In this document: positions 1 to 9,542 of the stretch, piece after piece
How positions within the stretch are numbered: position 1 is the stretch's first letter
Layout: each line of letters begins with the position of its first letter
From: Symbiodinium natans
Lineage: Eukaryota; Sar; Dinophyceae; Suessiales; Symbiodiniaceae
DNA length: 64,000 bases
Assembly: GCA_905221605.1 (NCBI GenBank)
Contig: CAJNDS010002134.1
Span: 527,842 to 591,841, forward strand
Reading direction: 5' to 3'
Made by a program: the position numbers and the translations under genes
The notes under the pieces: model-generated
The model's input: only the letters and a program-made list of their open reading frames with translations
What the model was told of the DNA's origin: nothing
The model's database searches: none

Positions 1-179
1 AGGAAGCAACTAGAATGAAATGAATGAATCTGGCAATCTCACAACAACCGTACAAAGGATTACTGACTATTAGACAAGCTTTTTGAAAGCCGTGGAAGAT
101 GGGGGAGGGGGGCGGGGGAGGCACTGCGGACTGTTTTTTGCTCGGTTCAAAAAGAATAATACTGCCTATGAGAAACCCT

Positions 180-260
180 AAACCCCAAAACCCTAAAACC
201 CTAAACCGTAAACCCCAAAACCCCAAAACCCTGAACCCTAAAACCCTAAACCCTAAACAG
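180..260. repeat. Degenerate CCCTAAA telomere-type tract
   Basis: Imperfect CCCTAAA heptamers (with CCCCAAAA-type variants) run up to position 260 and end in CCCTAAACAG, which would serve as the 3' splice site of the plus-strand exon beginning at 261. Confidence 0.85.
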
Positions 261-373
261 AATGAGAGGGCCAGGTCCAAGAGACTGGCTGCAGTTCTTC
301 GAGCATCCAGTGGTGGCAATCGTTGCAGAGCGTCTCAACAAAGGCTTCGACGCGAATCCTTGCAATTCGCATG
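261..373 (+). CDS. Internal exon of an unidentified plus-strand gene
   Basis: An open 37-codon stretch starting MRGPGPRDWLQFFEHPVV and rich in ordinary protein composition is bounded by CCCTAAACAG| upstream and G|GTCTAGG downstream (entry with one split-codon base, exit phase 1). It is the only convincing plus-strand exon in the left arm. No family is recognised. Both flanks are telomere-type heptamers, so the intron ends themselves are made of TTTAGGG/CCCTAAA sequence. The exon assignment is inference from reading frame plus splice signals; neighbouring exons were not found inside the window. Confidence 0.5.
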
Positions 374-375
374 GT

Positions 376-423
376 CTAGGGTTTAGGGTTTAGGGTTTAG
401 GGTTTAGGGTTTAGGGTTTAGGG
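376..423. repeat. TTTAGGG telomere-type tract
   Basis: About seven tandem TTTAGGG units, directly downstream of the exon at 261-373. Confidence 0.95.
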
Positions 424-1470
424 TGACAACCCTTACGCACCAAGCCCAGAGAGCCCAAGAAGCCCCGGCAGGAATGTAAGACCTACTCACATCCAGGCCT
501 TGCAGCCCTCTGCCCCCACCCAGGGCAAAAGGCCTATGAGATATGGACACCCACCTATATAAACCCTAAACCCAAACACCCTAACACCCCTGAACGCGCA
601 TTTTTGCATTTTTGCTAAACCCTAAACCCCTAAAAACCCTTTGAACCCTATTTTCAAAAAAAAACCAAAAAACGGCCACCTGCTGAATCTCTTGCCAGGG
701 TCTTCTGCGCGCCAATGGTGGGACACAGAGCCAGGACGACGCCAAAGGCCAGCAAAGCCATGGGCCGCTGCTTCTTGTGCCAGACGAGGCTTCTTGTTCC
801 CTCCAGAAGACCGAGCCCTAGGAGGCAGCTGTCCTAAACCCTAAACCCTAAACCCTAAACCCGAAACCCTAAACCCTAAACCAGACCCCTGGAGCCTTAC
901 AAAGGGCACAACTGGCAGCCACGAAGCCTATGACCAAACTGCAAGACAGTCTGGAGGGCCGGGAATAGGTTTAGGTAAAAACCTTGCTTCACACCTTAAA
1001 GGCTGGTGCAATTCCTTGCGGACCAAATATGAACCCTAAAGGATTTAGGGCCCACAATACCCTCTTAAGGATTCGAGTGGTCTAGGGAAGATGATCCTAA
1101 TTTTGGGGGTTCAAGGCTGATCTGAGGTGTTGTGCGAAGACCTGACTTAAATCTCGAGCAAGCGAAAATGGCAAATGTGCATCGCGCATGCCCACTTACC
1201 CTGAGGATGCATGCACGTATATAGTGTATACCCCTTGAAGGTTCACTAGGAGGGCCCTTAACACCCTCCGAAAAAAAAAAAACCTGAACATGATCCTCTT
1301 AAACCCAATCAGGGAAAATATCAAATGTCCCAAAAGCCAACCTAGTTCAGGTATATACTATACATGCATAATCCCTATATTCGCCTTGATAAGTAAGAAT
1401 ATTTTTCTATTTTTTCTGAGTCCTTAAGCAATTAGTAGTAGATACTATACAGGCACATGGATCCTGGGAC
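424..1470. other. Gene-sparse stretch with heptamer tracts
   Basis: Holds scattered CCCTAAA (542-650, 834-882) and unique DNA. On the minus strand 660-840 is open and contains a hydrophobic run beginning MALLAFGVVLALC that could be a membrane exon, but splice ends are unclear. Nothing else recognisable. Confidence 0.4.
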
Positions 1471-1529
1471 TTGGGCCTCCGGGTTCCGCAGCGCATCGGT
1501 GAAGCTTGACGTGAGCACTTGTAGCAGAG
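1471..1529 (-). CDS. Candidate internal exon, unidentified gene
   Basis: Nineteen codons (LLQVLTSSFTDALRNPEAQ) follow a CTGGCAG acceptor with a two-base split codon and end at CAA|GTCCCA. The amphipathic helical composition is protein-like. The exon lies next to the CCCTAAA array at 1554-1610. No family recognised; exon call is inference. Confidence 0.45.
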
Positions 1530-1553
1530 CTGCCAGAATCTTCAACTTTGTCA

Positions 1554-1610
1554 ACCCTAAACCCTAAACCCTAAACCCTAAACCCTAAACCCTAAACCCT
1601 AAACCCTAAA
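1554..1610. repeat. CCCTAAA telomere-type tract
   Basis: Eight near-perfect CCCTAAA units. Confidence 0.95.
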
Positions 1611-1720
1611 CCGCGAACCACACGCAGCATCACACCAGGCGGACTTTCGGGGCCTAAACCGACCGAGCTTGGCACAGAGGCGGCCTGTAAAAACCAGCAC
1701 CTTAGGTGGCTCAAGGCTCA

Positions 1721-1857
1721 CTTGGAGGTTCATGGTACTTCTTAACCAGTTATACCTGTACTTATAACTGCACTGAGAAAGATATTCGGGCAAGGGGCTT
1801 ACCAAGTGGGTTTAAAGTACAGTTCTGATTTGTGAATAAGTACCATGAACCTCCAAG
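1721..1857. mobile_element. MITE-like element, family 1 (copy 1)
   Basis: Short element with terminal inverted repeats CTTGGAGGTTCATGGTACTT and its complement at the other end, about 137 bp, no coding capacity. Related copies lie at 12081, 51845, 52316 and 55770. Confidence 0.75.
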
Positions 1858-2103
1858 CAATCTAGGGGTACTACCTTGAACCCTTAAGATCGCACGCTTG
1901 GGTTTTGGGGTCCCTTTTTAAAGGATCCCAAAGGGAATATACGGGCCATGTTAGGAGTATATGAAGGGGAACGTTTAGGGGTACAACCTTAGGGGTACGA
2001 GTCTGAATCCTTTGAAGCAAGGGTACGTATCTCAAACCCTGAAGGCTGATCCCTTTTCGTCATCGTTGACCCTGGCTGTGCAGAACTAGCAGCCCCAACA
2101 ATA

Positions 2104-2226
2104 AACCCTACCCTAGACCCTAAACCCTAAACCCTAAACCCTAAACCCTAAACCCTAAACCCTAAACCCTAAACCCTAAACCCTAAACCCTAAACCGTAA
2201 CCCCTAAACCCCAAACCCTAAACCCA
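2104..2226. repeat. CCCTAAA telomere-type tract
   Basis: Long CCCTAAA array with a few variants; it lies left of the exon-like island 2230-2305, and TTTAGGG variants follow on the right. Confidence 0.95.
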
Positions 2227-2229
2227 AAC

Positions 2230-2305
2230 TTGATGAAGCTTAGGCCGTTCAAGCGCATTGCCCTGAGCCGCCCGCAGGTCAGCGCTGTCACTGCCCGAGC
2301 TTCGC
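2230..2305 (-). CDS. Candidate internal exon, unidentified gene
   Basis: After a strong TTGTGTTTCAG acceptor the minus strand reads open (EARAVTALTCGRLRAMRLNG, continuing a few residues). Entry uses a two-base split codon. The donor is not certain. It is flanked by CCCTAAA on the left and TTTAGGG on the right. No family recognised. Confidence 0.4.
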
Positions 2306-3660
2306 CTGAAACACAAGAGCCACCACAAAGCCTTTAGGGCTTTATCTTCGGGTTTAGGGTCTACAGGGCATAGGGCATAGGGTTTAGGGTTTAGGCTTCA
2401 GAGTTTAGTATGTAGAGTTCTTAAGCGTGGCGGGTTCAAGGGGGGTGTACGCAACCCAAGGTTCCCCAATACCCCCCCCCCCCAACCCCCCGCTACTCCC
2501 TAAGGCTTTTGGCTCCCTGAGCTTCCCGAAGGTTCCCGAGGTACCTACCCCCCATGAACCCCTCCCTTGCGAACCCCATAAGTTTAGGGTTTAGGGTTTA
2601 ATTAGGGTGTGGAAGCTTCCCATTCGTTCCAGGAAATCGCTTCTATACGTCCCATTCAAAAAACGTCCGCGCAGTTCGGGGCCTGCTTGTATTGCGCAAG
2701 GCCTTTTTTGGGGCCTGCGTTGTCGTCTTAACACAAGTTGCAGTTCTACCTTGCGCAAGAAGCCTGATCTGCAAGGCTGGGCGAAGTCTATGCTCAAATG
2801 GCGCCAACCGCCATAGCAGTTCTAGATCATCACCACAAAGTGTCATCTGAGCATCTGTGGGGCCTGCCGCATATGCTGCACACCATGCACCCCTTGTACG
2901 CCATTGGTGGGCAGGACTGTGCTAAGGGGCTGGGTCAGCTGAAGAACCACAAACACCTAACTCGGACGCACCTCAAGCAGCAGGTTGGCTGCTTTGGCAA
3001 GTTGAGGGCAAGCGGCCTAGAGCCTGTAGGAAACTCAAAAACCCTAACGCGCCACACGCCGTAGATTTCAACCTAGTCGACAGCGAAGATCATCGTGGTT
3101 TCATGTAGGTGTCGGAGGGGGTTTCCTAAGAGAAGGTTCCTTCTTCTGACCCTAAACCCTGAACCCGAAACCCTAAACTACTGGGGCTCCCCACAAAGCT
3201 GGTCCGGTTGGCATCCCAGGCAACCGGAGGGCGGCCAGGGGGTGGCCTGGGGGTTCAGGGTTTCGGTTTGCGGTTTAGGGTTTAGGGTTTGGGGTTTAGG
3301 GTTAGGAGGCTGGGTTTAGAGGAAACACAAATGGCCTCCCTCAGCCCAAAGCCGAGTATCGGTCTCTGGGACGGTGTTGTTCAAATTCCGGTGTTGTTCC
3401 AATTTCGGTCAATCGGTTCTGGGCCTAGGGTTTAGGGGTCTACCAAGCCGGGGCCCTTAGAGCTCTACAAGCTTTCAAAATGATGGTCCCACTTGGGTTG
3501 CCCCACATATTTTGGGGTGCCGCCTTGGCATAGAGACCCCACAAGGCAGCATCATGTAGAGAAGTGACCAGAAAGGGAGCCCAACCGTTAGACCTGGAAC
3601 TTCTCACTCAACCACCAAAATCCCAGCCCAAGGCCGCCAGGATCATCAGGCTTAGGGTTC
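2306..3660. other. No confident gene; repeats and a weak ORF cluster
   Basis: Contains TTTAGGG variants (2350-2400, 3243-3305) and a polyC run. At 2600-3060 both strands have overlapping 60-90 codon open frames of complex sequence without a recognisable domain; strand could not be decided, so no CDS is called. Confidence 0.4.
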
Positions 3661-3663
3661 AGG

Positions 3664-3763
3664 TTGGGATGTGCCCCCTGATACTAACAGTCCTTAGCAA
3701 GATGATGATAGGGGGTACTAGAATCCCTATTAGGGACTGTTAATATAAGGGGCAACATCCCAA
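3664..3763. mobile_element. MITE-like element, family 2 (copy 1)
   Basis: About 100 bp with inverted ends TTGGGATGT..CCCC and GGGG..ACATCCCAA and internal AACAGTCC/GGACTGTT palindromic steps. Related copies at 58788 and 63934. Confidence 0.7.
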
Positions 3764-3960
3764 GGTTTAGAGTCTGCAGATTTTCGTGCATCAATCCAGT
3801 GGGCCATTCCCCTCTACTCCAAACCTTTCATCCGATACTTGCAACCCAAAAATGCGCGCAATGCCACCATAGTTGCCAGAGTCTACCATGTGCACACACT
3901 GTAGTTCAAGCCCCTAGTTCTACATGCGCAGATGTTCCCTCTCCTAGCTAAAAGGAAAAC

Positions 3961-4038
3961 CCGGTGCTCTCTGAAGCCCTCGCCCCAGGTGTCCGGAAGC
4001 ACGTCGTGTGAGCTGCAGGCATCCAAAAAGTCCTGGAC
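3961..4038 (-). CDS. Internal exon of an unidentified gene
   Basis: Exactly 26 codons, phase 0 at both ends: GATAAG| acceptor and CGG|GTTTTCC donor. The peptide (VQDFLDACSSHDVLPDTWGE and six more residues) looks like genuine protein. Function unknown. Probably part of the minus-strand gene whose other candidate exons lie at 4832-4906 and 5293-5447, but phases do not prove linkage. Confidence 0.5.
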
Positions 4039-4091
4039 CTTATCGGCTCGATGTGAAGTCGGACTCACAGCCGAATAATTCGCATCTTCTA

Positions 4092-4480
4092 GGGGCCTTT
4101 ATCATTAGAATAGGGTTTCGGGGGGTTATGATGGTATATTTATAGAGGGACAATCAGGGAATACCACTATTATTCCGACCCCTAGAAAAAGCCCTGGACC
4201 TTACCCAAAAGGTTTAGGGTTTAGGGTTTAGGTACCTATCTGGGGGACACTTACCCAAACCAAAAGAGTAATTCCTATTATAGAAACCCCTACTTAGTAC
4301 TATGTAAGTACTTAGGATGCTTTGGGTTAGTGGCTCGATGTGGAGTGGGGCTCTCGCGGAATCATTAGCATACTATAGGGGCCCTTATCATTAGAATAGG
4401 GCTTTGGGGGTTGTGATGGTATGTTTATGTAGGGACCATAAGGTCATACTGTGAGTAATTACTCCGACCGCCATAGTAGA
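4092..4480. repeat. Two diverged direct copies of a ~100-bp repeat
   Basis: Units near 4092-4190 and 4377-4480 both start GGGGCCCTTATCATTAGAAT (variants) and end ATTCCGACC/ACTCCGACC. A further related tail lies at 63740-63825. No coding potential. Confidence 0.65.
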
Positions 4481-4608
4481 CCCTAAACCCTAAACCCTAA
4501 AGTAGTCTCGGGCCCAAGGTGTGCAGAATTGCATGACGAAGCGATGTTCACTGCACTGGGAGGCTGCCTGGGAGGCTCCTTGATATGGGTGGTCTAGGGT
4601 TTAAGGTT

Positions 4609-4718
4609 TAGGGTTTCCGAAAATAGGGGTACCTTAATTCATGGGATCCTTGTCATAAGGGAGTCCTACTGTTTTGGGGGGTCTATATTAGGGGTCCTTA
4701 CTTTCGTAAACCCCCCAA
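4609..4718. mobile_element. MITE-like element, family 3 (diverged copy)
   Basis: Imperfect inverted ends (GGTTTCCGAAA.. and ..TTTCGTAAACC) around a non-coding core that resembles the clearer copy at 57382-57473. Confidence 0.4.
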
Positions 4719-4831
4719 GCGCTATCACACTTGAAGAGACGTGAGGTCTTTTCTCCACTTAGAACCTATATCGTCTTGGGTTTTATATGAACAAAAATGA
4801 TTCCCAAGGGGGATATAGAGGTGTATAGCAC

Positions 4832-4906
4832 TGTGAGCTTCCAGTTGCAGGCGCGACTTCCCGAAACCGGCGAGGTCGTCTGTGATCTTGGTGTAGGGGA
4901 AGCTCG
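4832..4906 (-). CDS. Internal exon of an unidentified gene
   Basis: Reading from the GTGCAG| acceptor, two split-codon bases, 24 codons (SFPYTKITDDLAGFGKSRLQ..) and one base precede A|GTGCTA. The 75 bp fit a coherent exon. No family recognised. Confidence 0.5.
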
Positions 4907-4930
4907 CTGCACTTACATGTTGGATACCCG

Positions 4931-5045
4931 AAACCCTAACCCTAAACCCTAAACCCTAAACCCTAAACCCTAAACCCTAAACCCTAAACCCTAAACCCTA
5001 AACCCTAAACCCTAAGCCCTAAGCCCTAAGCCCAAAGCCCAAAGC
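4931..5045. repeat. CCCTAAA telomere-type tract grading to CCCTAAG/CCCAAAG
   Basis: Long array whose right end decays into CCCTAAG and CCCAAAG units. Confidence 0.95.
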
Positions 5046-5144
5046 CAACACAACCGGGCTCCACACGGCTTGCTCAACATGTGAGAGGCTGCTGCTGGCC
5101 TGCTGGCGAAGGCTTGATTCTGAGGGCTTCGGGGGCCTTCAGGG

Positions 5145-5175
5145 TTTAGGGTTTAGGGTTTAGGGTTTAGGGTTG
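5145..5175. repeat. TTTAGGG telomere-type tract
   Basis: Four to five units; with 4931-5045 it brackets the GC-rich island 5046-5140 in the CCCTAAA-island-TTTAGGG arrangement. Confidence 0.9.
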
Positions 5176-5292
5176 AATTAGGGTTTAATCACCTGCTTAG
5201 GGAACAACTCCTGGACAATTAGTCAAGTCAGTAGGTTCCACGATGCAGGAGTGTCGAGTGGTGCCCTCCGCACAGGCACACAAGGCACTTAC

Positions 5293-5447
5293 TCATGAAA
5301 CTGAAGCCAAACGAAATCCGGTGAAGATTGAGCCCGGCAGATTCATCCGAATAACCCAACCTCCCAACGCTCTCACCCAAGCCCCAGCAAGTTGTATCAT
5401 CACATCCGGCTTGACAGGCAAACCTCGTTTCAGAGCAGGCTGTTCAG
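5293..5447 (-). CDS. Terminal exon of an unidentified minus-strand gene
   Basis: After TTGTAG| two split-codon bases are followed by 50 codons (EQPALKRGLPVKPDVMIQLA, then a Trp/Gly-rich stretch and ..GSIFTGFRLASVS) and TGA at 5295-5293. Exact codon arithmetic and protein-like composition support a 3' terminal exon. No domain recognised. Confidence 0.5.
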
Positions 5448-5790
5448 CTACAACATGGAGGGTTTCCAAAAAAAGGGGTACCCCTTAAACAGGGCTCTTG
5501 GAGGGGTCAAAGCGTGTTGGGTGAATTTTGGGGCTACCCCTGCGTTGGGAAATGCCCCCCATTTCCTGACATCCTCTACAAACGGGACACGTGGGTGAAA
5601 CATGATCAAAGCTATGAATTCTCTGGGCAGCGCTTTTGCCAAAACTAAACCCGAAGCCCGATATCAAGGGCCCAGATGCAGAGTTTTCTGTTTCAGGGAG
5701 AACGCGTATTGACGGCTTACCTTCATTTCATGTCACCATGCGTACCTGGAGGGGGGGAGGTGTCTTGGTCATCGTATCTATTGGCAGACC

Positions 5791-5876
5791 CTAAACCCTA
5801 AACCCTACACCCTACACCCTACACCCTAAACCCTACACCCTAAACCCTAAACCCTAACCCTAAACCCTAAACCCTA
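5791..5876. repeat. CCCTAAA/CCCTACA tract interrupted by retroelement
   Basis: Telomere-type array that continues at 9273 in perfect heptamer register once the element 5877-9272 is removed, so it is the insertion target. Confidence 0.9.
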
Positions 5877-6028
5877 ATTGCTGAGGCTGCCACTCATTCA
5901 GACTTGCTTCCGGTCATGAGCACTGCCCGTTTTGGAATGACGCCACTGCAGGGTAGAGCGAGCGATTCAAGGAGAACAAAACTTCCAAGGCGAAGCTCGC
6001 CAAACAAGCTGATGTCTTTGAAAAGCCC
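5877..6028 (-). repeat. Split direct repeat B2 of element 2
   Basis: 152 bp, matches 6206-6357; forms the 3' end of the element on the minus strand. Confidence 0.9.
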
Positions 6029-6043
6029 GGGCGGGTTGGGCGG

Positions 6044-6205
6044 GGCGCTTTTCGCACCTACACCCTTGTGAAAGGCTACATGGCAAAAGCTTGGTCAACA
6101 TGACGGCATTGGACGAATGCACAGCTGCGCGTCTTCATGTCCTGTGCACCTGCAACTTACGCCTGTTGTCGGTGCTTGGAACGTTCGCTGCAGCAATATC
6201 CCCTC
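6044..6205 (-). repeat. Split direct repeat A2 of element 2
   Basis: 162 bp, matches A1 at 9111-9272; directly adjoins B1. Confidence 0.9.
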
Positions 6206-6357
6206 ATTGCTGAGGCTGCCACTCATTCAGACTTGCTTCCGGTCATGAGCACTGCCCGTTTTGGAATGACGCCACTGCAGGGTAGAGCGAGCGATTCAAG
6301 GAGAACAAAACTTCCAAGGCGAAGCTCGCCAAACAAGCTGATGTCTTTGAAAAGCCC
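6206..6357 (-). repeat. Split direct repeat B1 of element 2
   Basis: 152 bp, identical in register to B2 (5877-6028). Confidence 0.9.
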
Positions 6358-6601
6358 AAATACCCCGCACTGGTGTAAGCGAAGCGTCGCCGCAGAAAAA
6401 GATCGGAAAGTGACATGCAGAGCCCAGAACTCCAGAGAGAAGTGTAGGCCAAAGCCGGGGCCTCAGGTCCACTCCCTGGCTGGGCCACAAAGGCCACGAC
6501 TGGAGCAGATCGTGGAAGCCCACCCCCGCAGCAGCAGCAAACAGCCTCTCCTGCAGCTGCCCGAAGGCCTGCCTGGTCAGAAATTCCAGAAGCAGGCTCG
6601 G

Positions 6602-9037
6602 TTACATGCCCGGCTGCCACGGGTAGGGCGACAGTGGCGCCAAGAATTCGCGAATTGTTGCATCTATGCAGAACTGATCCGAAGACTGGCAGCGTCGTCC
6701 TCTCCTGAGTTTCCGTCCCCGGGATGGGGCGTCCGCGGGGTTTGACTCAGAAGGAATATAGACGATTCTGGGAAGGATGTCAGCAGCGAGCGTGTAGGCA
6801 GCTGCGCTTCGCAGGATCTTGAGGAAAGCGCGCACAGAACTGCGGCCCTTGGCGGCCGCACCCACCACAGCTTTTGCATCGACCAGAAAAGGGATCTTCC
6901 GATGGTGTCGTCGCGGATGTCTTGCTGCCCACTTCAAGCCAAGCATGTAGCCGTGCATCTCGAGTACCCCGGAGTGCCCTGGCCATCTCGCACGACAAGA
7001 GACCACTGTTTTGAAATCTTGTTGCTTGATAGGAAGGCGCCTTGGCTTTCCTAGCCTGGGAACTTCAACTGGGTCGCTTGCTGAGGTAGTGAGGCGCACG
7101 AAATCACCCCGGCGTTCTGCCATATTGCACACCTGAAAAGCATCCAGCTGCGAGCACTCTGCTGCGCAGACACCAAACCCATATTCGGGACAGGCATCTG
7201 TAGCCACAAGCGTACTCAGAGGTCGGCGATCCAGGCCAGCTGTGAGCAGAGGCGCGAGCAGCAGGGTTGTCAAGAACTCGTTGAGGACCTTGTCGGGCAC
7301 TGCAGCGGTTTGGTGTTCAGGGGTCTTCCTGCTGAAGCTGTAGACAGCGTCGTAGATGCTGAACATGCTTCGTTGCAGAAGTACAAACCACTCCCAAACA
7401 CCTAGCAACCTAAGAATCCCCCTAGGACTAGCATTCGGATTATGCAAAAGATCTAAGGTCCGGCCGACAACTTGGCAGAGACGTGCTATCCCAGGCTCAG
7501 CGACTGGAGGGCTGGCGCACAGATCACACCCCAAAGCAGTAATGCTGGAGGCCAAGGTGACGTCCTTCTTGACATTTCGCGGTATGCCGTTGTCCAGGAA
7601 AGCCGCGTCGAGGTTGCTTAGCGTCTGCATTCCCAGCTTGCAGTCGCGGTGCACAAGGACTGTGTCATCCGTGGCAACGAAAACTAGTTCCTGCTGTTGC
7701 TGCGGCGGGCCATGGTCTGGGCTGAGAATTGACTCTTCCCGGATGCCAGCGCGGGCACAGACCGCTAGCGTTGTGTCCTGCGCCACAGCTGACGACCATG
7801 AGAATCCCATGGGCCAGACCACGTTTGCTGGATACAACCACATATCAGCTTTAACATCTCTCGAGGGCAAGTCGTCGCAAAGCGAAAAGATGGTTTCCAA
7901 GCTCATACCCGCCTCAACCAGCTCTCGTACTTGCACAGCAGGTTGCCCGAACCATTTCTGCAGCGCTTTCGGCACTTTCAGCGCATCGAAAAACGTCGCA
8001 GCATCTCGTTTGGAGAAGTAGAGCCTCTCCCCAGCTGAAGCGTCCACGTCAAGGAAGCAGGAAGGGTTAGCCAGCCGCCTTGGCTTTGGCGGCACCTGCG
8101 CCAACTGGGAAACAGAAGCTCCGTTCCAAATTTTCCGCTGACGGCCGCCTGACTTTCCAGCCGCGAAGATGCCGGCAACGGCCTCCACCTCCGGACGAAG
8201 GCGCAGCTTGCCACAGTTGAGCTCTCGCACAGTGAGCTGGATGTACTCGTCCCGCTCAGCTTTTGAAAAGAAGGGGTCTCCCTCGTCTTGGCTTTTCGGA
8301 ACCTCCGGGAAGACCTGCGAATCATCAGCAATGGCTGCTGCAAGCTCCTGTGAGATCAGGTCCAGTGGCTCGCAAGTGGCCGCAGTAGCCGGCAGGTCAA
8401 CGTCAGCAGCGCGTATACCTTGGTAGACGTTTGTCGACGACTCTTCGAAGATGTGGAAACTGTTGCGCCAATCGAGTTGGGACCCTAGCTCACCATTCAA
8501 ACGGCCAAGAAAGCGGGCAACTCGACCAGCCACATGGTGCTGAACAGAAAGTTGCGCAGCAGTAGGTTTGGTGGGCACAGCCTCCCATTTGCATGTTGGC
8601 TTGAGGCCTTGCTCCAAACTGTTCAGCGCAGCCAAACACATGTTTGCAACCTGCAGGCAACAAGCCGTGTCCACGGTGTCACTATCCACTTGGCTCGGCC
8701 AGCTCTCAAGTCTGGGCAGCGGGAAAAGGTCTCTGCTACGGCAGCTCGGGGAAGTAGGCTTGTGTGCAAGCCAGCTTCGCCAACAAGAAGCCACACTGAG
8801 GCTTGAGGTCGCCATGTACTCTGTCAGGACACAGCAAAAACTCTCAGCAGCAGACACCGTCGGCTCTTGTTTGGGCGCTGTTACATTAGAACTCTGTCGA
8901 AGCCCACATGAGCTCAAGGCTTTCACCACCGCGAGTCGCAGCAAGTGTCGCAGCATGCGACGTTTGTTGCGGTGCTGTCTGGCTTTGGAGCTAGTGCGTT
9001 CTGCAATGAACTTGGTACCAGCACTGGCAGCAGTCAT
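6602..9037 (-). CDS. Reverse transcriptase/RNase H polyprotein of element 2
   Basis: The open frame runs 9058-6602 (818 codons from a TTG); the first ATG in frame is residue 8 at 9037, chosen here. Residues about 1-300 are unassigned. The RT palm follows: motif A at RDAATFFDALKVP (Asp352), the PMGFSWSSAVAQD segment (416-428) equivalent to the Gly-Phe loop, and the catalytic ATDD (462-465) in place of the usual YxDD. An RNase H-like domain covers about 615-780 with Asp621, Glu700, Asp727 and the C-terminal SNPADAPSR (Asp776), a hallmark of DIRS/Ty3-type RNase H. It would copy the element RNA into DNA. No recombinase, Gag knuckle or methyltransferase is evident. The frame is intact, so the copy may be recent. 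The ORF starts 53 bp inside repeat A1. Confidence 0.85.
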   Translation of the reverse strand: MTAASAGTKFIAERTSSKARQHRNKRRMLRHLLRLAVVKALSSCGLRQSSNVTAPKQEPTVSAAESFCCVLTEYMATSSLSVASCWRSWLAHKPTSPSCRSRDLFPLPRLESWPSQVDSDTVDTACCLQVANMCLAALNSLEQGLKPTCKWEAVPTKPTAAQLSVQHHVAGRVARFLGRLNGELGSQLDWRNSFHIFEESSTNVYQGIRAADVDLPATAATCEPLDLISQELAAAIADDSQVFPEVPKSQDEGDPFFSKAERDEYIQLTVRELNCGKLRLRPEVEAVAGIFAAGKSGGRQRKIWNGASVSQLAQVPPKPRRLANPSCFLDVDASAGERLYFSKRDAATFFDALKVPKALQKWFGQPAVQVRELVEAGMSLETIFSLCDDLPSRDVKADMWLYPANVVWPMGFSWSSAVAQDTTLAVCARAGIREESILSPDHGPPQQQQELVFVATDDTVLVHRDCKLGMQTLSNLDAAFLDNGIPRNVKKDVTLASSITALGCDLCASPPVAEPGIARLCQVVGRTLDLLHNPNASPRGILRLLGVWEWFVLLQRSMFSIYDAVYSFSRKTPEHQTAAVPDKVLNEFLTTLLLAPLLTAGLDRRPLSTLVATDACPEYGFGVCAAECSQLDAFQVCNMAERRGDFVRLTTSASDPVEVPRLGKPRRLPIKQQDFKTVVSCRARWPGHSGVLEMHGYMLGLKWAARHPRRHHRKIPFLVDAKAVVGAAAKGRSSVRAFLKILRSAAAYTLAADILPRIVYIPSESNPADAPSRGRKLRRGRRCQSSDQFCIDATIREFLAPLSPYPWQPGM

Positions 9038-9110
9038 ATCCAATCCCGTAGGCGGCAAACCACAACCAGATTAGGACTCAGAAGCCCAACACAGGCGGGA
9101 TATACAGCAT

Positions 9111-9272
9111 GGCGCTTTTCGCACCTACACCCTTGTGAAAGGCTACATGGCAAAAGCTTGGTCAACATGACGGCATTGGACGAATGCACAGCTGCGCGTC
9201 TTCATGTCCTGTGCACCTGCAACTTACGCCTGTTGTCGGTGCTTGGAACGTTCGCTGCAGCAATATCCCCTC
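9111..9272 (-). repeat. Split direct repeat A1 of element 2
   Basis: 162 bp at the 5' end of the element (minus strand); identical in layout to A2 at 6044-6205. Confidence 0.9.
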
Positions 9273-9395
9273 AACCCTAAACCCTAAACCCTGGAGCTGA
9301 GGCGCAAGCCAGAGAACCCTAATTTACACCACTGGCTGATTCACCAGGGCTGCCACTCCAGCCTGATGTTTAGGGTTTAGGGTTTAGGGTTTAGG
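9273..9395. repeat. CCCTAAA then TTTAGGG tracts
   Basis: CCCTAAA continues the array split by element 2 (9273-9290). After a 75-bp island TTTAGGG begins at 9368. Confidence 0.85.
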
Positions 9396-9542
9396 GGTTT
9401 ACGAAAAGGGGGGACCCCTAATATAGACCCCCAAGTAGTAGAATCCCCTCATAATGCGGACAACAAAAAGGTACCCCCGATATCGTACCACCCCCCCATT
9501 TTTGATTTATGTCAGCGTCTCTTGCTTCGCAAGAGCGCACGG

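Larger units (their letters stand above)
5877..9272 (-). mobile_element. Compact split-direct-repeat retroelement (element 2)
   Basis: Read on the minus strand it has the exact order A1 (9272-9111) - RT/RNase H ORF - B1 (6357-6206) - A2 (6205-6044) - B2 (6028-5877). A repeats are 162 bp and B repeats 152 bp, essentially identical. A2 abuts B1 with no base between; 15 bp separate A2 and B2. This is the split-direct-repeat structure known from PAT/Ngaro-type tyrosine-recombinase retrotransposons, which do not duplicate their target. Consistent with that, the flanking CCCTAAA array rejoins in perfect register. No recombinase ORF is present, so the 3.4-kb element is probably non-autonomous (inference). 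Confidence 0.85.

Noticed and set aside
2591-3064. Possible gene with several overlapping 65-90 codon frames
   Set aside because: Both strands are open, no domain, no consistent splice sites; strand could not be decided.
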